A stretch of 64,000 nt of DNA from Oscillospiraceae bacterium (GTDB lineage: Bacteria > Bacillota > Clostridia > Oscillospirales > Acutalibacteraceae), in the NCBI GenBank assembly GCA_009785335.1, contig WQWM01000004.1:49110-113109 (forward strand), given 5' to 3'. The position numbers and the translations under genes were made by a program. Of this stretch, positions 16,330-26,163 are shown in pieces. The notes beneath the pieces were generated by a model. That model was not told where the DNA came from and did no database searches. It saw only the letters and a list, made by a program, of their open reading frames with translations. Within the stretch, counting starts at the first letter, position 1. Each line of letters opens with the position of its first letter.

Positions 16330-17727
16330 ATGAATGTTCGGCGTTTTATTTCATTGATCTTGTGCGTGGTGCTGCTGAGCGCGGCATTGGCGCTGCCCGC
16401 TCAAGCCATGCAACCATGCAATTGCGACAACCTACCCATTGTGTGGATTGAAGGCTTTGGGCAACCACTGCTGATGAACGAAGGCACGCGACGCGAAAGC
16501 GCGCAGCGGCCAGCCGACATCGGCAGAGTTGTTTCTTCATTGCCCGCGCTGGGACGCGGCGCGTGGGGCACTGTGCGTAGCATTAACTTGCGCCGGTCTA
16601 GCATTGACTTCACACCATTGGCCGATGGCATTGTGGACATGCTATTCGGCGCGATGGGACATTTGCAACTGGACGAAACCGGCCAAAGCATTGCACCGCT
16701 CACACCAAACCAGCGCATTAACCCGCGCCAAGATTATCGCCGGCAACGGCAGTTTGATTTCATTCAAGACTACCGCCTGTGCCCGTTTGAGTCTGCCTCA
16801 CAGCTCAATGTGTTCATTGAGGCCTTGGTGGAACACACCGGCCACGAACAAGTGGTCATCAGCACACACAGCCAAGGCGGCATTGTGGCCTTGACATATA
16901 TTGCGCAATATGGTCACGACAGGGTTGCCACGCTGGTGATGAACGAAAGCGCATTCCAAGGTGTTTCGCTTGCCACCGCCGTGCTGCTGGGCGATTTAAG
17001 CATGGCACCGCAAGACTTGGTTAATTTCATGCGCAACCCCAATGGCGGCTTGGGCAATCTGCTGGTAAATGCCATGGACGCCATGTGGTGGTTTGATTGG
17101 CTGCCATCGGTCGAGTCATTTTTAGAGGCCACTGTGATGGACACGCTGATTGAGGATTTCATGATGCCCATGTTCGGACAATTTCCCAGCGTGTGGGCGT
17201 TCGTTCCACCTGAGGATTTTGACCGCGTGGCACGCCACCACGCAAATAATCCCGATTTCGCCCACCTCATCGCAGGCGCGCGACGTTATCGCAACCAAGT
17301 GCAACTCCGAGCCGAAACCCTGCTGCGCCGCGCCATGGATGACGGCATGCACCTTGCCCTCATCGCAAGCCACGGCACTGCATCTATTCCTTTTGCGAGT
17401 GGAGCACCCGGTTTGCACGGCGACGGCATGATTGAAACCGTGCGTGCATCCGGCGGGGCAACAGTTGCGCCCTTTGGCGAAGTATTGCCGGCCAGTGATT
17501 CACGTTATCGCTCACCTTGCGGTGTGATTGACGCAAGCACAGCCATGTTCCCCGATTATACTTGGTTTGTGCGCAACAACAGTCACAGTTTTGAGGCCAT
17601 GCGCAACTTGGTGGCGTGGCTCATTGATCAACCCGAGCAGCCCACTGTGTGGCAAAGCCCGCAGTTCCCGCAATTTATGGTAGTGCCCGCACGTGGGTTT
17701 AACCCGCAAGTGCGACCAGACAGATAA
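16330..17727 (+). CDS. Secreted alpha/beta hydrolase (lipase/esterase-like)
   Basis: 465 residues with a signal peptide (residues 1-26, ending AQA). The nucleophile elbow reads STHSQGG near residue 183, so the first Gly of the usual GxSxG is replaced. A late His in NNSHSFEAM fits the catalytic base. This suits an exported lipase or esterase of the alpha/beta fold. It is followed after 29 bp by a secreted phosphoesterase gene, probably in one transcript. Confidence 0.8.
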   Translation: MNVRRFISLILCVVLLSAALALPAQAMQPCNCDNLPIVWIEGFGQPLLMNEGTRRESAQRPADIGRVVSSLPALGRGAWGTVRSINLRRSSIDFTPLADGIVDMLFGAMGHLQLDETGQSIAPLTPNQRINPRQDYRRQRQFDFIQDYRLCPFESASQLNVFIEALVEHTGHEQVVISTHSQGGIVALTYIAQYGHDRVATLVMNESAFQGVSLATAVLLGDLSMAPQDLVNFMRNPNGGLGNLLVNAMDAMWWFDWLPSVESFLEATVMDTLIEDFMMPMFGQFPSVWAFVPPEDFDRVARHHANNPDFAHLIAGARRYRNQVQLRAETLLRRAMDDGMHLALIASHGTASIPFASGAPGLHGDGMIETVRASGGATVAPFGEVLPASDSRYRSPCGVIDASTAMFPDYTWFVRNNSHSFEAMRNLVAWLIDQPEQPTVWQSPQFPQFMVVPARGFNPQVRPDR

Positions 17728-17756
17728 TCGTTGACAACAAACAAGGGAGGACATTC

Positions 17757-20735
17757 ATGCGTAAAATCACCAAATCGCTTTTCATCATTCTGCTGTGCTT
17801 AACAATGCTGTTCACAGCCATTCCCGTGGCTGCGCAAACTGCGTCGCCCGCTCGTTTGCAAATCGCTGTGTTCAGCGACACGCACTTCTTTTCGCCAACA
17901 CAAATGGGCTACCTCAACGAGGCATGGCAAGGTTATACAAACCCAAGCGGTTCACGCATGCTGCAACAGTCGGCGGCGATCCTCGACTCCGCCCTCGCGG
18001 CTGTTGCTGCAAACCCCAATATAGGCTATCTGCTCATCGCTGGTGACCTCACGCGTGAAGGCGAAATACCGGGACATGAGATTTTTGCGGCACGCATGCT
18101 GCGTTTCCAGGAGGAAACCGGCATCCAAGTGGCCGTTGTGCCCGGCAACCACGACATCAATACCTACCGTGGCTTGTATTTCGGCAACAACGCAATGGAG
18201 CAAGTGCGTAGCGTAACCGCACCAGAGTTTTGGGAACTTTATCAAAACTTGGGGCCGCACCTGCCCAACATGGACCGCTTTGTGCCCGCGCGGGGCAATT
18301 CCGGTGGCATGTTAAGCTATGCCGTTGACCTCAGCGGCGGCGCGTTTCGCCTGATTGCACTTGATGTGGTGAAACACTCGCCTGACGTGAACCCCGACGG
18401 CTATGCCTACCACACCGGCGGTGTCATTACTGATGACCTGCTTGCTTGGGCAGTGGCACAGACCGAGGCCGCAGTGGCCGCCGGGCAAATCCCCATTGGA
18501 TTGATGCATCACATGTTTTTGTCACATCTGCCCACCGTGATAGAAGGCCGTGGCATGAACACCAATTTCCAGCTGGACAATGGCATTGAAGCTGCCGAAG
18601 CCCTGGCTAACGCAGGCATGCGCTTTGCCTTCACCGGCCATGGCCACACACACTCCATTTCTAATCTGATCACAGACGACGGCGATGTGCTGTATGACAT
18701 TCAAACCGGTTCGCTCATCAACTATCCCGCCACGTTCCGCCAAGTCAGCATTACCGCACACAACCCCGAAAACATCGTCATGGACATTCGTATGCGCGAC
18801 GTTGATGCCGTGTTGCCCGTGCGCCGCGAAGGACAAGGACGTGGCGCACCATCGCCCGGCAATTATCCCTCACCATTTGCTGTCACCTCCATGGATCTTT
18901 CCTTTGGGGCCGAGAACATGCCCGCCTTTGTGCTCACCTTCCTCAACGGTGCGCTGCGTCCCATTTATCGCGACGGCGGCATTGTCGCCTTCATGCGTGA
19001 CGGCGACCTGGATTTATATGCCGCGCTGGCTGACGCAATCGGCAACTTCCTGCCGGGTATTATTGCACGGCGGTTGTCGCGCAATGTGATGGGCCTTGTG
19101 TGGGACTTGCTGGGGCAAGTCGATGCCAATTTCTTCGACGACTTTGAAGGCACCATGGACATGCTCGTTGAGGTAGTGGATGACCTGTTCTACCTTGAGG
19201 TATCTGATTATCCCAGCCAGCGATTCTATCAGCGCTATGGCATTGGCAATCCACGCCGCCGCGGTAATCTGGGTGATTTGGTGGGCGAAGGGCTCGCCTA
19301 TCAATATGGCCGCTGGCCGGGTGGGGTAACCGCACCATTCTCCCGCGATGTCATTGAAAACCTAGACAGCGGTGAGCTGACCGCCATACTCATTGATTCC
19401 GTACTGGACATTGTGTTGGAACTGGTGCAAGAGCAAATTCTTGATGGCATGCATTTGAATCTTTCGGCGTTGTTTGTCAACCGATTTACCCGCGCCACAT
19501 TCGGTGCCTTGCTGGACCAAAGCGTGCGCGCCGTGCTGGGTGGTGATAACAGCTTTGATTCACTGCTGAACTTTGGCCTGCGCGTGGCCAACACCTTCAA
19601 TATCGTACCCTACACCAATCTGGACGAGCTAGTAGACGGCATCATGGAAATGTTCCTGACTGACGAACTCATGGAAGTGTTCAGCTACACCCTAGCACGC
19701 ATGATCACCAGCTTTGTTGCCAGCCATAATGATATACCCGACTTGAATGTCACCCTGCGCGCCCAAGGCCCGCGTCGCGTGTCCGCCACGCAAGATAACG
19801 GCCGTCTGCCCACTCATCTGGTGCAACAGCTGCCTACCGTGCGTGATAACTTCGACCGCGTGTTCAGTTGGCACACTCGCCACAGCGTCATCGGCACGGA
19901 CATCCGCGTGTGGAACGCTGACAGACAAGAAGTGACCGATAGCCTGACCATCACACGCAACCGCGAACTCGTGGCCGTAGAGCTGCCCGGCATTGACTTA
20001 GGCATTGCCACCATGCGCGACGTGCCAGGTTATTTTAACCGCCACAGTTTGACCATCAGCGGTCTCACGCCGGGGGCAACCTACACCTTCCAAGTGGGCG
20101 ACGCCGACCGTGGCTGGTGGAGCCCCACCGGGCAGATCCACACCGAATATCGCGACCAAGATAGCACAACATTCCTCGTGTTTGGCGACCAAAGCGGCAT
20201 GCTGCCTGCACAATTTGCACGCAGCTGGGGCACGTTGAGCAACGCCGCTTCCACGCAATTCCCGCGGGCAGCCTTTGCCATCAGCACCGGCACGCGCGTG
20301 GCCAACGCCACAAACTTTGATCAATGGCAGTGGTTCTTCGCCAGCGCACAAGATGCCTTGCTTGACCTACCCCTCATGCCCGTTCATGTGTCTGCCGAAA
20401 GCGATGCCATGGCCGATTTCTTTGCCGGACAAGAGTCATACTTCGCCTTCACACACGGCAACCTGCATGTGATGATGATTGACACGCGCGAGGTTGTGCA
20501 TACACGTTTGCGCAGCGCCAACCGCCGCGCCCGTGCCGACTGGAACATCGCCGTGCTCAACCAAGCTCCAAGTGCACACTTGCGCTGGCGGCTGGGCAAC
20601 GCAGGCTTCGACCTGATTATTGATGCCACCGCCTATGACGACATGCAGTTCGGCGCGGTGATTGCCGAAGAGGGTGCCTTGCGCCATGAAATTTGGTCTG
20701 TGGATGAACGCGGTCGCACTACGCTGCTGGATTAA
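17757..20735 (+). CDS. Large secreted metallophosphoesterase
   Basis: 992 residues. The signal peptide ends AAQ near residue 27. The calcineurin-like metal motifs are all present: FSDTHF (D41, H43), AGDLTREGE, GNHDIN, MHHMF and GHGHTHS. The long middle region is unrecognised. Near residue 770 a fibronectin III-like segment (LTISGLTPGATYTFQVGD) resembles purple acid phosphatases, and a second phosphatase-like stretch follows. It probably releases phosphate from organic phosphates outside the cell. Confidence 0.85.
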   Translation: MRKITKSLFIILLCLTMLFTAIPVAAQTASPARLQIAVFSDTHFFSPTQMGYLNEAWQGYTNPSGSRMLQQSAAILDSALAAVAANPNIGYLLIAGDLTREGEIPGHEIFAARMLRFQEETGIQVAVVPGNHDINTYRGLYFGNNAMEQVRSVTAPEFWELYQNLGPHLPNMDRFVPARGNSGGMLSYAVDLSGGAFRLIALDVVKHSPDVNPDGYAYHTGGVITDDLLAWAVAQTEAAVAAGQIPIGLMHHMFLSHLPTVIEGRGMNTNFQLDNGIEAAEALANAGMRFAFTGHGHTHSISNLITDDGDVLYDIQTGSLINYPATFRQVSITAHNPENIVMDIRMRDVDAVLPVRREGQGRGAPSPGNYPSPFAVTSMDLSFGAENMPAFVLTFLNGALRPIYRDGGIVAFMRDGDLDLYAALADAIGNFLPGIIARRLSRNVMGLVWDLLGQVDANFFDDFEGTMDMLVEVVDDLFYLEVSDYPSQRFYQRYGIGNPRRRGNLGDLVGEGLAYQYGRWPGGVTAPFSRDVIENLDSGELTAILIDSVLDIVLELVQEQILDGMHLNLSALFVNRFTRATFGALLDQSVRAVLGGDNSFDSLLNFGLRVANTFNIVPYTNLDELVDGIMEMFLTDELMEVFSYTLARMITSFVASHNDIPDLNVTLRAQGPRRVSATQDNGRLPTHLVQQLPTVRDNFDRVFSWHTRHSVIGTDIRVWNADRQEVTDSLTITRNRELVAVELPGIDLGIATMRDVPGYFNRHSLTISGLTPGATYTFQVGDADRGWWSPTGQIHTEYRDQDSTTFLVFGDQSGMLPAQFARSWGTLSNAASTQFPRAAFAISTGTRVANATNFDQWQWFFASAQDALLDLPLMPVHVSAESDAMADFFAGQESYFAFTHGNLHVMMIDTREVVHTRLRSANRRARADWNIAVLNQAPSAHLRWRLGNAGFDLIIDATAYDDMQFGAVIAEEGALRHEIWSVDERGRTTLLD

Positions 20736-20753
20736 TTATAACACATGATAACG

Positions 20754-20784
20754 AAACTCCCCTAAAATCAAAAGGGGAGTTTTT
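20754..20784. terminator. Bidirectional terminator
   Basis: AAACTCCCC pairs with GGGGAGTTT around an 11-nt loop and has T/A runs on both sides, between converging genes. Confidence 0.85.
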
Positions 20785-20787
20785 CGT

Positions 20788-21228
20788 TTAATCTTCTTCC
20801 GCGTCTGCGATTGCTTTGGTTCTTTGCACGGTGCCGTGCGGATGGTGCGGCGGTGCATAGATGCTGTAAAGCTTTAGCGGAACCCGCCCGGTATTCACCA
20901 CGTTGTGCCAAGTTCCCGCCGGAACAAAAATGGCTGTGTCATTTCTCACAGGCTGCCGATAATTTAGATTTTGCTCTGTTGGCCCCATCATAGCCATGCC
21001 AAAGCCGCCTTCCACGCGCAAAAACTGGTCGGTGTCGGGGTGAACTTCAAGTCCGATTTCTCCGCCAGGCGGAATGGCCATCACTGTGGATTGCAAGTAT
21101 CTGCCGGTCCAAATTGCTTTGCGATAGTTGGCATTGCCCAGCGTTGCACGGTTGATGTTGGTTACGTAAGGATTCGGGCCGTGGTCAGTGGTTTGATTTG
21201 AAGAAGCTGAATGTATGCGTCGGTTCAA
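20788..21228 (-). CDS. Cupin-domain protein
   Basis: 146 residues with a single cupin barrel. IPPGGEIGLEVHPDTDQFLRVEGG is the first cupin motif (metal-type His and Glu), and FVPAGTWHNVVNTG is the second. It resembles small stand-alone cupins near phosphomannose isomerases. The reaction is unknown. The gene is transcribed alone. Confidence 0.85.
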   Translation of the reverse strand: MNRRIHSASSNQTTDHGPNPYVTNINRATLGNANYRKAIWTGRYLQSTVMAIPPGGEIGLEVHPDTDQFLRVEGGFGMAMMGPTEQNLNYRQPVRNDTAIFVPAGTWHNVVNTGRVPLKLYSIYAPPHHPHGTVQRTKAIADAEED

Positions 21229-21324
21229 AATGATTCTCCTTTGTTAGTCAGTTTCCCTATAGCATATTCAAAGTTGCTGCGCTGTGTCCACCAGATGTTT
21301 TTTCGACATTTTTCGCGCAGCCCA

Positions 21325-21353
21325 TTGCAAACCTCCTCGCAATCGTGTATAAT
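21325..21353 (+). promoter_or_regulatory. Promoter of mscL
   Basis: TTGCAA and TATAAT are separated by 17 bp, about 30 bp before the start codon. Confidence 0.75.
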
Positions 21354-21383
21354 AAGATAGACAAGAAAACAGGAGGAACATGC

Positions 21384-21872
21384 ATGAAAGAACCAGTACG
21401 TGCAAAAAAATTCGGGCGCGAGTTCAAAGAATTCATGGTGCGCGGCAACGCTATTATGTTAGCCGTGGGCGTGGTCATCGGCGGCGCGTTCCAAGGCATC
21501 GTCAATTCTCTGGTCAACGATATCCTCATGCCGCTCATCGGCTTATTCACCGCCGGGGCGGATTTTAGCGAACTATCCTTCACGGTGTCTGCGCTGCGTT
21601 CTGCCGAGGATGCCTATGTCACCATCACCTATGGCACGCTCATCACCGCAATTATCAATTTTCTCATCATCGGCTTTGTCATTTTCCTGCTGGTTAAGTG
21701 CATTAATTCTGCCGACGGCGCGGTGAAGAAAGCCTGTCGCCGCGGCAAGCCCGTGGCTTCGCCAGCACCGCCCAGCACAAAAAAATGCCCATTTTGCATC
21801 AGCGAAATCCCCATTGCGGCCACGCGCTGTGCGCATTGCACCTCGCAGCTGCCAGCCGAAGACAGCGAATAA
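21384..21872 (+). CDS. mscL: Large-conductance mechanosensitive channel with zinc ribbon tail
   Basis: 162 residues from ATG 21384, set by AGGAGGAA. The N-terminal helix and first membrane helix (FMVRGNAIMLAVGVVIGGAF) and the second helix (about 82-104) are typical MscL, the emergency valve against osmotic burst. The usual C-terminal helix bundle is followed by a zinc ribbon: CPFC and CAHC, about residues 136-154. Confidence 0.93.
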   Translation: MKEPVRAKKFGREFKEFMVRGNAIMLAVGVVIGGAFQGIVNSLVNDILMPLIGLFTAGADFSELSFTVSALRSAEDAYVTITYGTLITAIINFLIIGFVIFLLVKCINSADGAVKKACRRGKPVASPAPPSTKKCPFCISEIPIAATRCAHCTSQLPAEDSE

Positions 21873-21878
21873 AAAGCA

Positions 21879-21912
21879 AAGCCCCCTCATGAAAAGAAGG
21901 GGGCTTGTTTTT
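21879..21912 (+). terminator. Terminator of mscL
   Basis: AAGCCCCCT and AGGGGGCTT form the stem, followed by GTTTTT. Confidence 0.85.
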
Positions 21913-21932
21913 CCGCCAACGTTGAAGGTGTT

Positions 21933-21963
21933 GCCGCAAAGCGAGGAGCCCCACCGCAGGTGG
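21933..21963. repeat. Family E repeat, copy 2
   Basis: GCCGCAAAGCGAGGAGCC followed by the CCACCGCAGGTGG palindrome, directly after the DUF4363 stop codon. Confidence 0.55.
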
Positions 21964-22344
21964 CTAAAAAATGTTGCCTAGGGTCACGCGCTCCATTTCG
22001 CGAATGGTATTCACCGTTTGCAACCCGCGCACCGCATGCTCAATGAACAGCGGCGCGTCGCCCATGCGCTGATACTTTGGCAGCGCACCCAATGACCATT
22101 CCAGCTCGTTGAGGTTTTGGTGCGGAAACAACACGTGCAAAAAGCTGCGGCTGCGCTCCCACAAGCGCGTGACTTCCTCAGTGGCCTCTTCCCAGCCGGG
22201 CGATTGCTCCAAAGCCGCTTCGATGGCATGCTCCAGCGCATGGGTGAGCTGCTGTGTGGTGCGGCTGACAAACACCAAGCAAAACACCGAAAAGCCCACA
22301 GCCAGCACGATCAAACAAATTGCGGTAACCAAGCGTATTTTCAT
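21964..22344 (-). CDS. DUF4363 family membrane-anchored protein
   Basis: 126 residues. One N-terminal membrane helix (about 5-27) precedes a helical external domain. Length and sequence fit DUF4363, which is regularly encoded after DUF421 genes in spore formers. It overlaps the DUF421 gene by 4 bp. The function is unknown. Confidence 0.8.
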   Translation of the reverse strand: MKIRLVTAICLIVLAVGFSVFCLVFVSRTTQQLTHALEHAIEAALEQSPGWEEATEEVTRLWERSRSFLHVLFPHQNLNELEWSLGALPKYQRMGDAPLFIEHAVRGLQTVNTIREMERVTLGNIF

Positions 22345-22820
22345 GGCTGTTGATCTTCTTTCTTCAGTGGTTGATGTTCCGGCTTAAGCTCCACGCTAAT
22401 TTGCCCGTTGGTTTCCATCATCGCCGTTTGCACTTGCGTGATGTCGAACACGTCTTTTTGCCGCAGTGCTTCCATCAGGTCATCGTAAGCAATGCGCAGG
22501 TTGGTCAGTTCATTCAGGTCAAGCTTGCCCTGTTCGATAATCACAATTGGACTGCCTTGCGTTACTTTGCGAAATCGCGTGTTGTGCGTGGCAATCACAC
22601 TGCTAATGATTTCCAGGCTCACCAGCACTGCCGCAGCAATCAACGCAGTGGTCATCGGCAGTGAGTTATCCTGAATGGGCATCACCGCAAGCTCCGACAA
22701 CAAAATGGTCACCACAAGTTCTGTGGGTTTCAATTCTCCCACCTGCCGTTTGCCCATCAGGCGCAGCGCAAGGTTGATCATGCAGTAAAGCACAACCAGC
22801 CGAATAATCGTAATTAGCAT
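22341..22820 (-). CDS. DUF421 (YetF-like) membrane protein
   Basis: 159 residues. Two or three N-terminal helices (MGKRQVGELKPTELVVTILLSE is diagnostic of DUF421) precede a small cytoplasmic domain with GSPIVIIEQGKLDLNEL. Relatives are YetF/YkjA/YrbG of Bacillus, some linked to spore germination. It forms an operon with the DUF4363 gene. Confidence 0.88.
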   Translation of the reverse strand: MLITIIRLVVLYCMINLALRLMGKRQVGELKPTELVVTILLSELAVMPIQDNSLPMTTALIAAAVLVSLEIISSVIATHNTRFRKVTQGSPIVIIEQGKLDLNELTNLRIAYDDLMEALRQKDVFDITQVQTAMMETNGQISVELKPEHQPLKKEDQQP

Positions 22821-22891
22821 GTCTTTATTCCCTCCAATGCCTATAGTTTAGCGCAAAAAATGAAATTTATTTAAATAATGAGGATTTCCTC

Positions 22892-22921
22892 TTTACATTA
22901 GCGACAAGAATAGTGTATAAT
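22892..22921 (+). promoter_or_regulatory. Promoter of the MacAB-like operon
   Basis: TTTACA and TATAAT are separated by 18 bp. Confidence 0.65.
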
Positions 22922-22954
22922 AAAGTTAGCTATGCTGTTGGAAAGGAATTTACC

Positions 22955-24523
22955 ATGCAATTAACCAAAAAGAAAATCGCGGGCATCATCGCCGTGGTGG
23001 TTGTGCTTGCGCTGCTGATTTTCTCCATCTCTTATGTTGTGGTGGCCAACAACCCCCATCCCGAGCTGGCCCCCGATGCCATCGTTACCGTTGACCGCGG
23101 TAACCTCACCTCAACCTTCCAAACCTCTGCCACCGTGCGCTCAGGCACACAGGGGATCTTTACTATTTTGGACGGCACCATGGTGGAAGAAGTACATGTA
23201 CGTGTGGGACAAGCAATTGAAGCTGGCGACCTGTTGGCGACCTTTGACGCAAGCCGACTGGATGCTTTGCTGCAGCAACGTCGACGTGACTACCACAACG
23301 CTCGCAATGCATATCAGAACTACACGGCCAACGCCCAAGAGGCACCTGCACGCCAACAAACCATCCGCGACCAAATCGCTGCGCTGGAGCTAGCCATTTT
23401 GACACTGCAAGGTGGCGGCGACGACACGGTAGCCAGCGGCAACCAACAGGTGGACGACCTGCGCAACCTGCTCACTGCAATGCTGGGCAACGGCCGCATT
23501 GCCAACTGGGTGGTGAACGGCATGCTCATCCGCGAGGGCGGCATTGTGGAAAACGTCATGGTGTCTTTCCAAAACCTGTTCAGCGGCTTCATGCTGGGCG
23601 GCATGGATCTTTCTGCCTTAGGCTTTGGCGGCATGACGGAAATGATGAACATGAGCTTGCAGCTAATGCAACTGCGCGTGCAAGAAACCATGATGAATGT
23701 GCAAGCAGGCATGAGCATGGACAGCGTGTATCGTGCGCTGATGGAGTCTGCTCAAACCGCTTATCAACAAGCGCATGTCACGGTCACCGCCCTGCGCGAA
23801 GGTTGGTATGCCACGCATGACGGCGTGGTGCGTGAAGTCAACGTCACGGCCGGTGAAGTGTATCGCAGCGCGGAAGGCACAGGCGCAGGCGGCCTTGATG
23901 TGACGATGATTCTCGCCTCGCTTGCCATGGGCAGTGCAGACATCAACAATATGCTGCAAGGCTTGTTCGGCACCACCGTGGCCGGCATGGTCATTGAATA
24001 TTACCCGTTCTCGGCCTCCATCATGCTGGGGCGTTATGACCATTTGCGCGTTGAAGTGGACCAAAACGTGCGCGTCACTTCCGTCACCGGCCAAGAGTTC
24101 GATGCTTATGTGTATTACATTTCGGCTGTAGCAGACGACGGCGGCGGTTTTCTTGACGGCTTTGGGCTGCCTATTCCCACCTCACGCGGCATCCCCGCAC
24201 GCATCCGCATTCCCGAACCCGACCTTTCCATCACCATTGGCCTTGATGTTGACATTGCCATTGAGCTGGAAAGCTCCGAAAACGCCATGCGTGTGCCCGT
24301 CAGTGCGCTGCGCTGGGACGACGCAGAGCAAAAATTCTTCGTGTTTGTGCTGGAGCGCGGCGTGCGCTCAACCGTTCGGCAAGTGTTTGTGGAAGAAGGC
24401 CTGTTTGACACCACCGGCACCACTGCTTGGCGCGAAATCCTCAGCGGCCTCAGCGAAGGCGACGAAGTGCTGCGCGCCCCGCCCGGTAATCTGCAAAACG
24501 GTGACCGCGTGCGCTTGGCGTAG
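22955..24523 (+). CDS. MacA/HlyD-like membrane fusion protein with a Met-rich hairpin
   Basis: 522 residues from ATG 22955 (GGAAAGGAA upstream). One membrane helix (8-31) is followed by a biotinyl-lipoyl half motif (VEEVHVRVGQAIEAGDLLATFD), a long helical hairpin, the second lipoyl half (TAGEVYRS region) and beta-barrel domains. It is the adaptor for the permease at 24656 and ATPase at 26964. The hairpin carries about 15 Met between residues 187 and 280, far more than is usual. Confidence 0.88.
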   Translation: MQLTKKKIAGIIAVVVVLALLIFSISYVVVANNPHPELAPDAIVTVDRGNLTSTFQTSATVRSGTQGIFTILDGTMVEEVHVRVGQAIEAGDLLATFDASRLDALLQQRRRDYHNARNAYQNYTANAQEAPARQQTIRDQIAALELAILTLQGGGDDTVASGNQQVDDLRNLLTAMLGNGRIANWVVNGMLIREGGIVENVMVSFQNLFSGFMLGGMDLSALGFGGMTEMMNMSLQLMQLRVQETMMNVQAGMSMDSVYRALMESAQTAYQQAHVTVTALREGWYATHDGVVREVNVTAGEVYRSAEGTGAGGLDVTMILASLAMGSADINNMLQGLFGTTVAGMVIEYYPFSASIMLGRYDHLRVEVDQNVRVTSVTGQEFDAYVYYISAVADDGGGFLDGFGLPIPTSRGIPARIRIPEPDLSITIGLDVDIAIELESSENAMRVPVSALRWDDAEQKFFVFVLERGVRSTVRQVFVEEGLFDTTGTTAWREILSGLSEGDEVLRAPPGNLQNGDRVRLA

Positions 24524-24531
24524 ATATTCTT

Positions 24532-24581
24532 GTTCTTTTTTGAAAAAAAGAACCAAAAAACTTTAATCGCTTCGCGGTGGA
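24532..24581 (+). repeat. Family A repeat, copy 1
   Basis: The hairpin GTTCTTTTTT / AAAAAAAGAAC (24532-24553) is followed by the family tail CAAAAAACTTTA and CGCTTCGCGG. It starts 9 bp after the adaptor stop codon. Confidence 0.85.
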
Positions 24582-24655
24582 TTTTTATGATGACATAAAG
24601 AGCAAACCCCTAGCTCCCTCTTGTAGAGCGTAACAAATACAACGAAGGGCATACC

Positions 24656-25921
24656 ATGAACTTCTTCAAAGAAAACATCCGCATTGCGGTGTTCAGCATT
24701 CAAACCAATCTCATGCGCTCGCTGCTGACCATGCTCGGCATCATCATCGGTGTCAGCTCCGTCATTTCCATCATCACCATCGGCAATGGCGGTCGCGATT
24801 TCATCGTGGGTCTGGTGCGCGACATGGGGCAGAATATGATTACCATTTCGGTTAACCATAACCGCGTGGACGCCAGCCAAATGATTAGCCGCCGCGACAT
24901 CAGCAGCATCCGCGCCATGGAGCACGTGCGCCATGCTTCGCCGCAAATGTTCATGCTTGGTTCGTTTGCCACGGCAACCAACGAGGGCATGTCACTTGCT
25001 CTGGCGGGTAACTCCGACTTGCAGCACGTGCTGGGCTTGCAGGTGCAGCAGGGCTATTTCTTCACCGAGGCGGAATACCGCGGCGAGGTGCCTGTGGCAC
25101 TCATTCCCACAGCAGGTGCTATGGATATTTTTGGGCACACCAATGTGGTGGGGCAACGCGTGCAATTCACGGTGGGTGGGCAAACCGAAACCATTCGTAT
25201 CATCGGCATTGCGGATTTTGCCATTGCTGCCGGCGGCATGTTTGGTGATGGCGGTAACCCCTTAGAGGGCATGATGGACGGCTTTGACGCAGGCGGCCTG
25301 ATTGGCGACGCCGTGATGGTGCTGTTCATGCCATCCAGTGTTATCCACCGCATGACAGGCGGCGCGGGTACTTATGACAACTTGTCCATCATCGCTGACG
25401 ACGAACGTAATCTCGATGCCGTTGGCAGTGCAGCCGTCAATCAATTATACATCACCCATGGCAACGCAGGCTCTGGCGCCTACACCGCTGTGAATATGGC
25501 CAACTACATTGACCTGCTGGACAGCGTGATTAATATTCTTACCCTGTTCATCGCGGGCGTAAGTGCCATTTCGCTGGTGGTTGGCGGCATTGGGGTAATG
25601 AACATCATGCTCGTGTCTGTTACGGAACGAACGCGCGAGATCGGCATACGTAAAGCACTAGGCGCAAAAACCGGCACCATCATGATGCAATTTCTCACCG
25701 AGTCGGTCATCTTGTGTCTCATCGGCGGCACCATTGGCTTTATCATCGGCGTGGCCATTGCTGCGTTTGTGGCGTGGTTCATGGGCATTCCCATTGCCAT
25801 GGCATTCACTACCGTGGCCATTGCAGTTGGCTTCAGCAGCGCAATCGGCATCTTCTTCGGCATCTACCCTGCCCGCCGCGCCGCCAAAATGCTGCCCATT
25901 GAGGCGTTGCGTCGCGAATAA
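24656..25921 (+). CDS. MacB-like ABC transporter permease
   Basis: 421 residues. The N-terminal helix (about 18-40, LLTMLGIIIGVSSVI) is followed by the extracellular MacB core domain and three C-terminal helices from about 290. MNIMLVSVTERTREIGIRKALGAK is the diagnostic motif. It works with the adaptor before it and the ATPase at 26964. The ATPase is a separate protein here, unlike E. coli MacB. Confidence 0.92.
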   Translation: MNFFKENIRIAVFSIQTNLMRSLLTMLGIIIGVSSVISIITIGNGGRDFIVGLVRDMGQNMITISVNHNRVDASQMISRRDISSIRAMEHVRHASPQMFMLGSFATATNEGMSLALAGNSDLQHVLGLQVQQGYFFTEAEYRGEVPVALIPTAGAMDIFGHTNVVGQRVQFTVGGQTETIRIIGIADFAIAAGGMFGDGGNPLEGMMDGFDAGGLIGDAVMVLFMPSSVIHRMTGGAGTYDNLSIIADDERNLDAVGSAAVNQLYITHGNAGSGAYTAVNMANYIDLLDSVINILTLFIAGVSAISLVVGGIGVMNIMLVSVTERTREIGIRKALGAKTGTIMMQFLTESVILCLIGGTIGFIIGVAIAAFVAWFMGIPIAMAFTTVAIAVGFSSAIGIFFGIYPARRAAKMLPIEALRRE

Positions 25922-25926
25922 TTCTT

Positions 25927-26127
25927 GTTCTTTTTTGAAAAAAAGAACCAAAAAACTTTAGTCGCTTCGCGGGGAAATTTTTATGGGCTGTGAAGATGTT
26001 GCCAAGGCCTCCCCCTTGGGGGAGGAAAGCACGTCGCAGGCGTGCAGGTGGGGGTTACAAAAAACTTTAGGCCGCTTCGCGTGGGAATTTTTATGGGTAT
26101 GTAGGGGCGGATGCAAAATCCGCCCGC
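25927..26127 (+). repeat. Composite repeat block A2-C1-A-B2
   Basis: In order: family A hairpin and tail (25927-25974), family C palindrome (26006-26056), a second A tail without hairpin (26058-26084) and family B (26101-26127). The text between B2 and the next Shine-Dalgarno site is nearly the same as beside B4 at 39650. The block fills the whole space between two genes. Confidence 0.8.
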
Positions 26128-26163
26128 AGCATCAAAACAGCTAGCACCAAAAGGAGGCCACCC

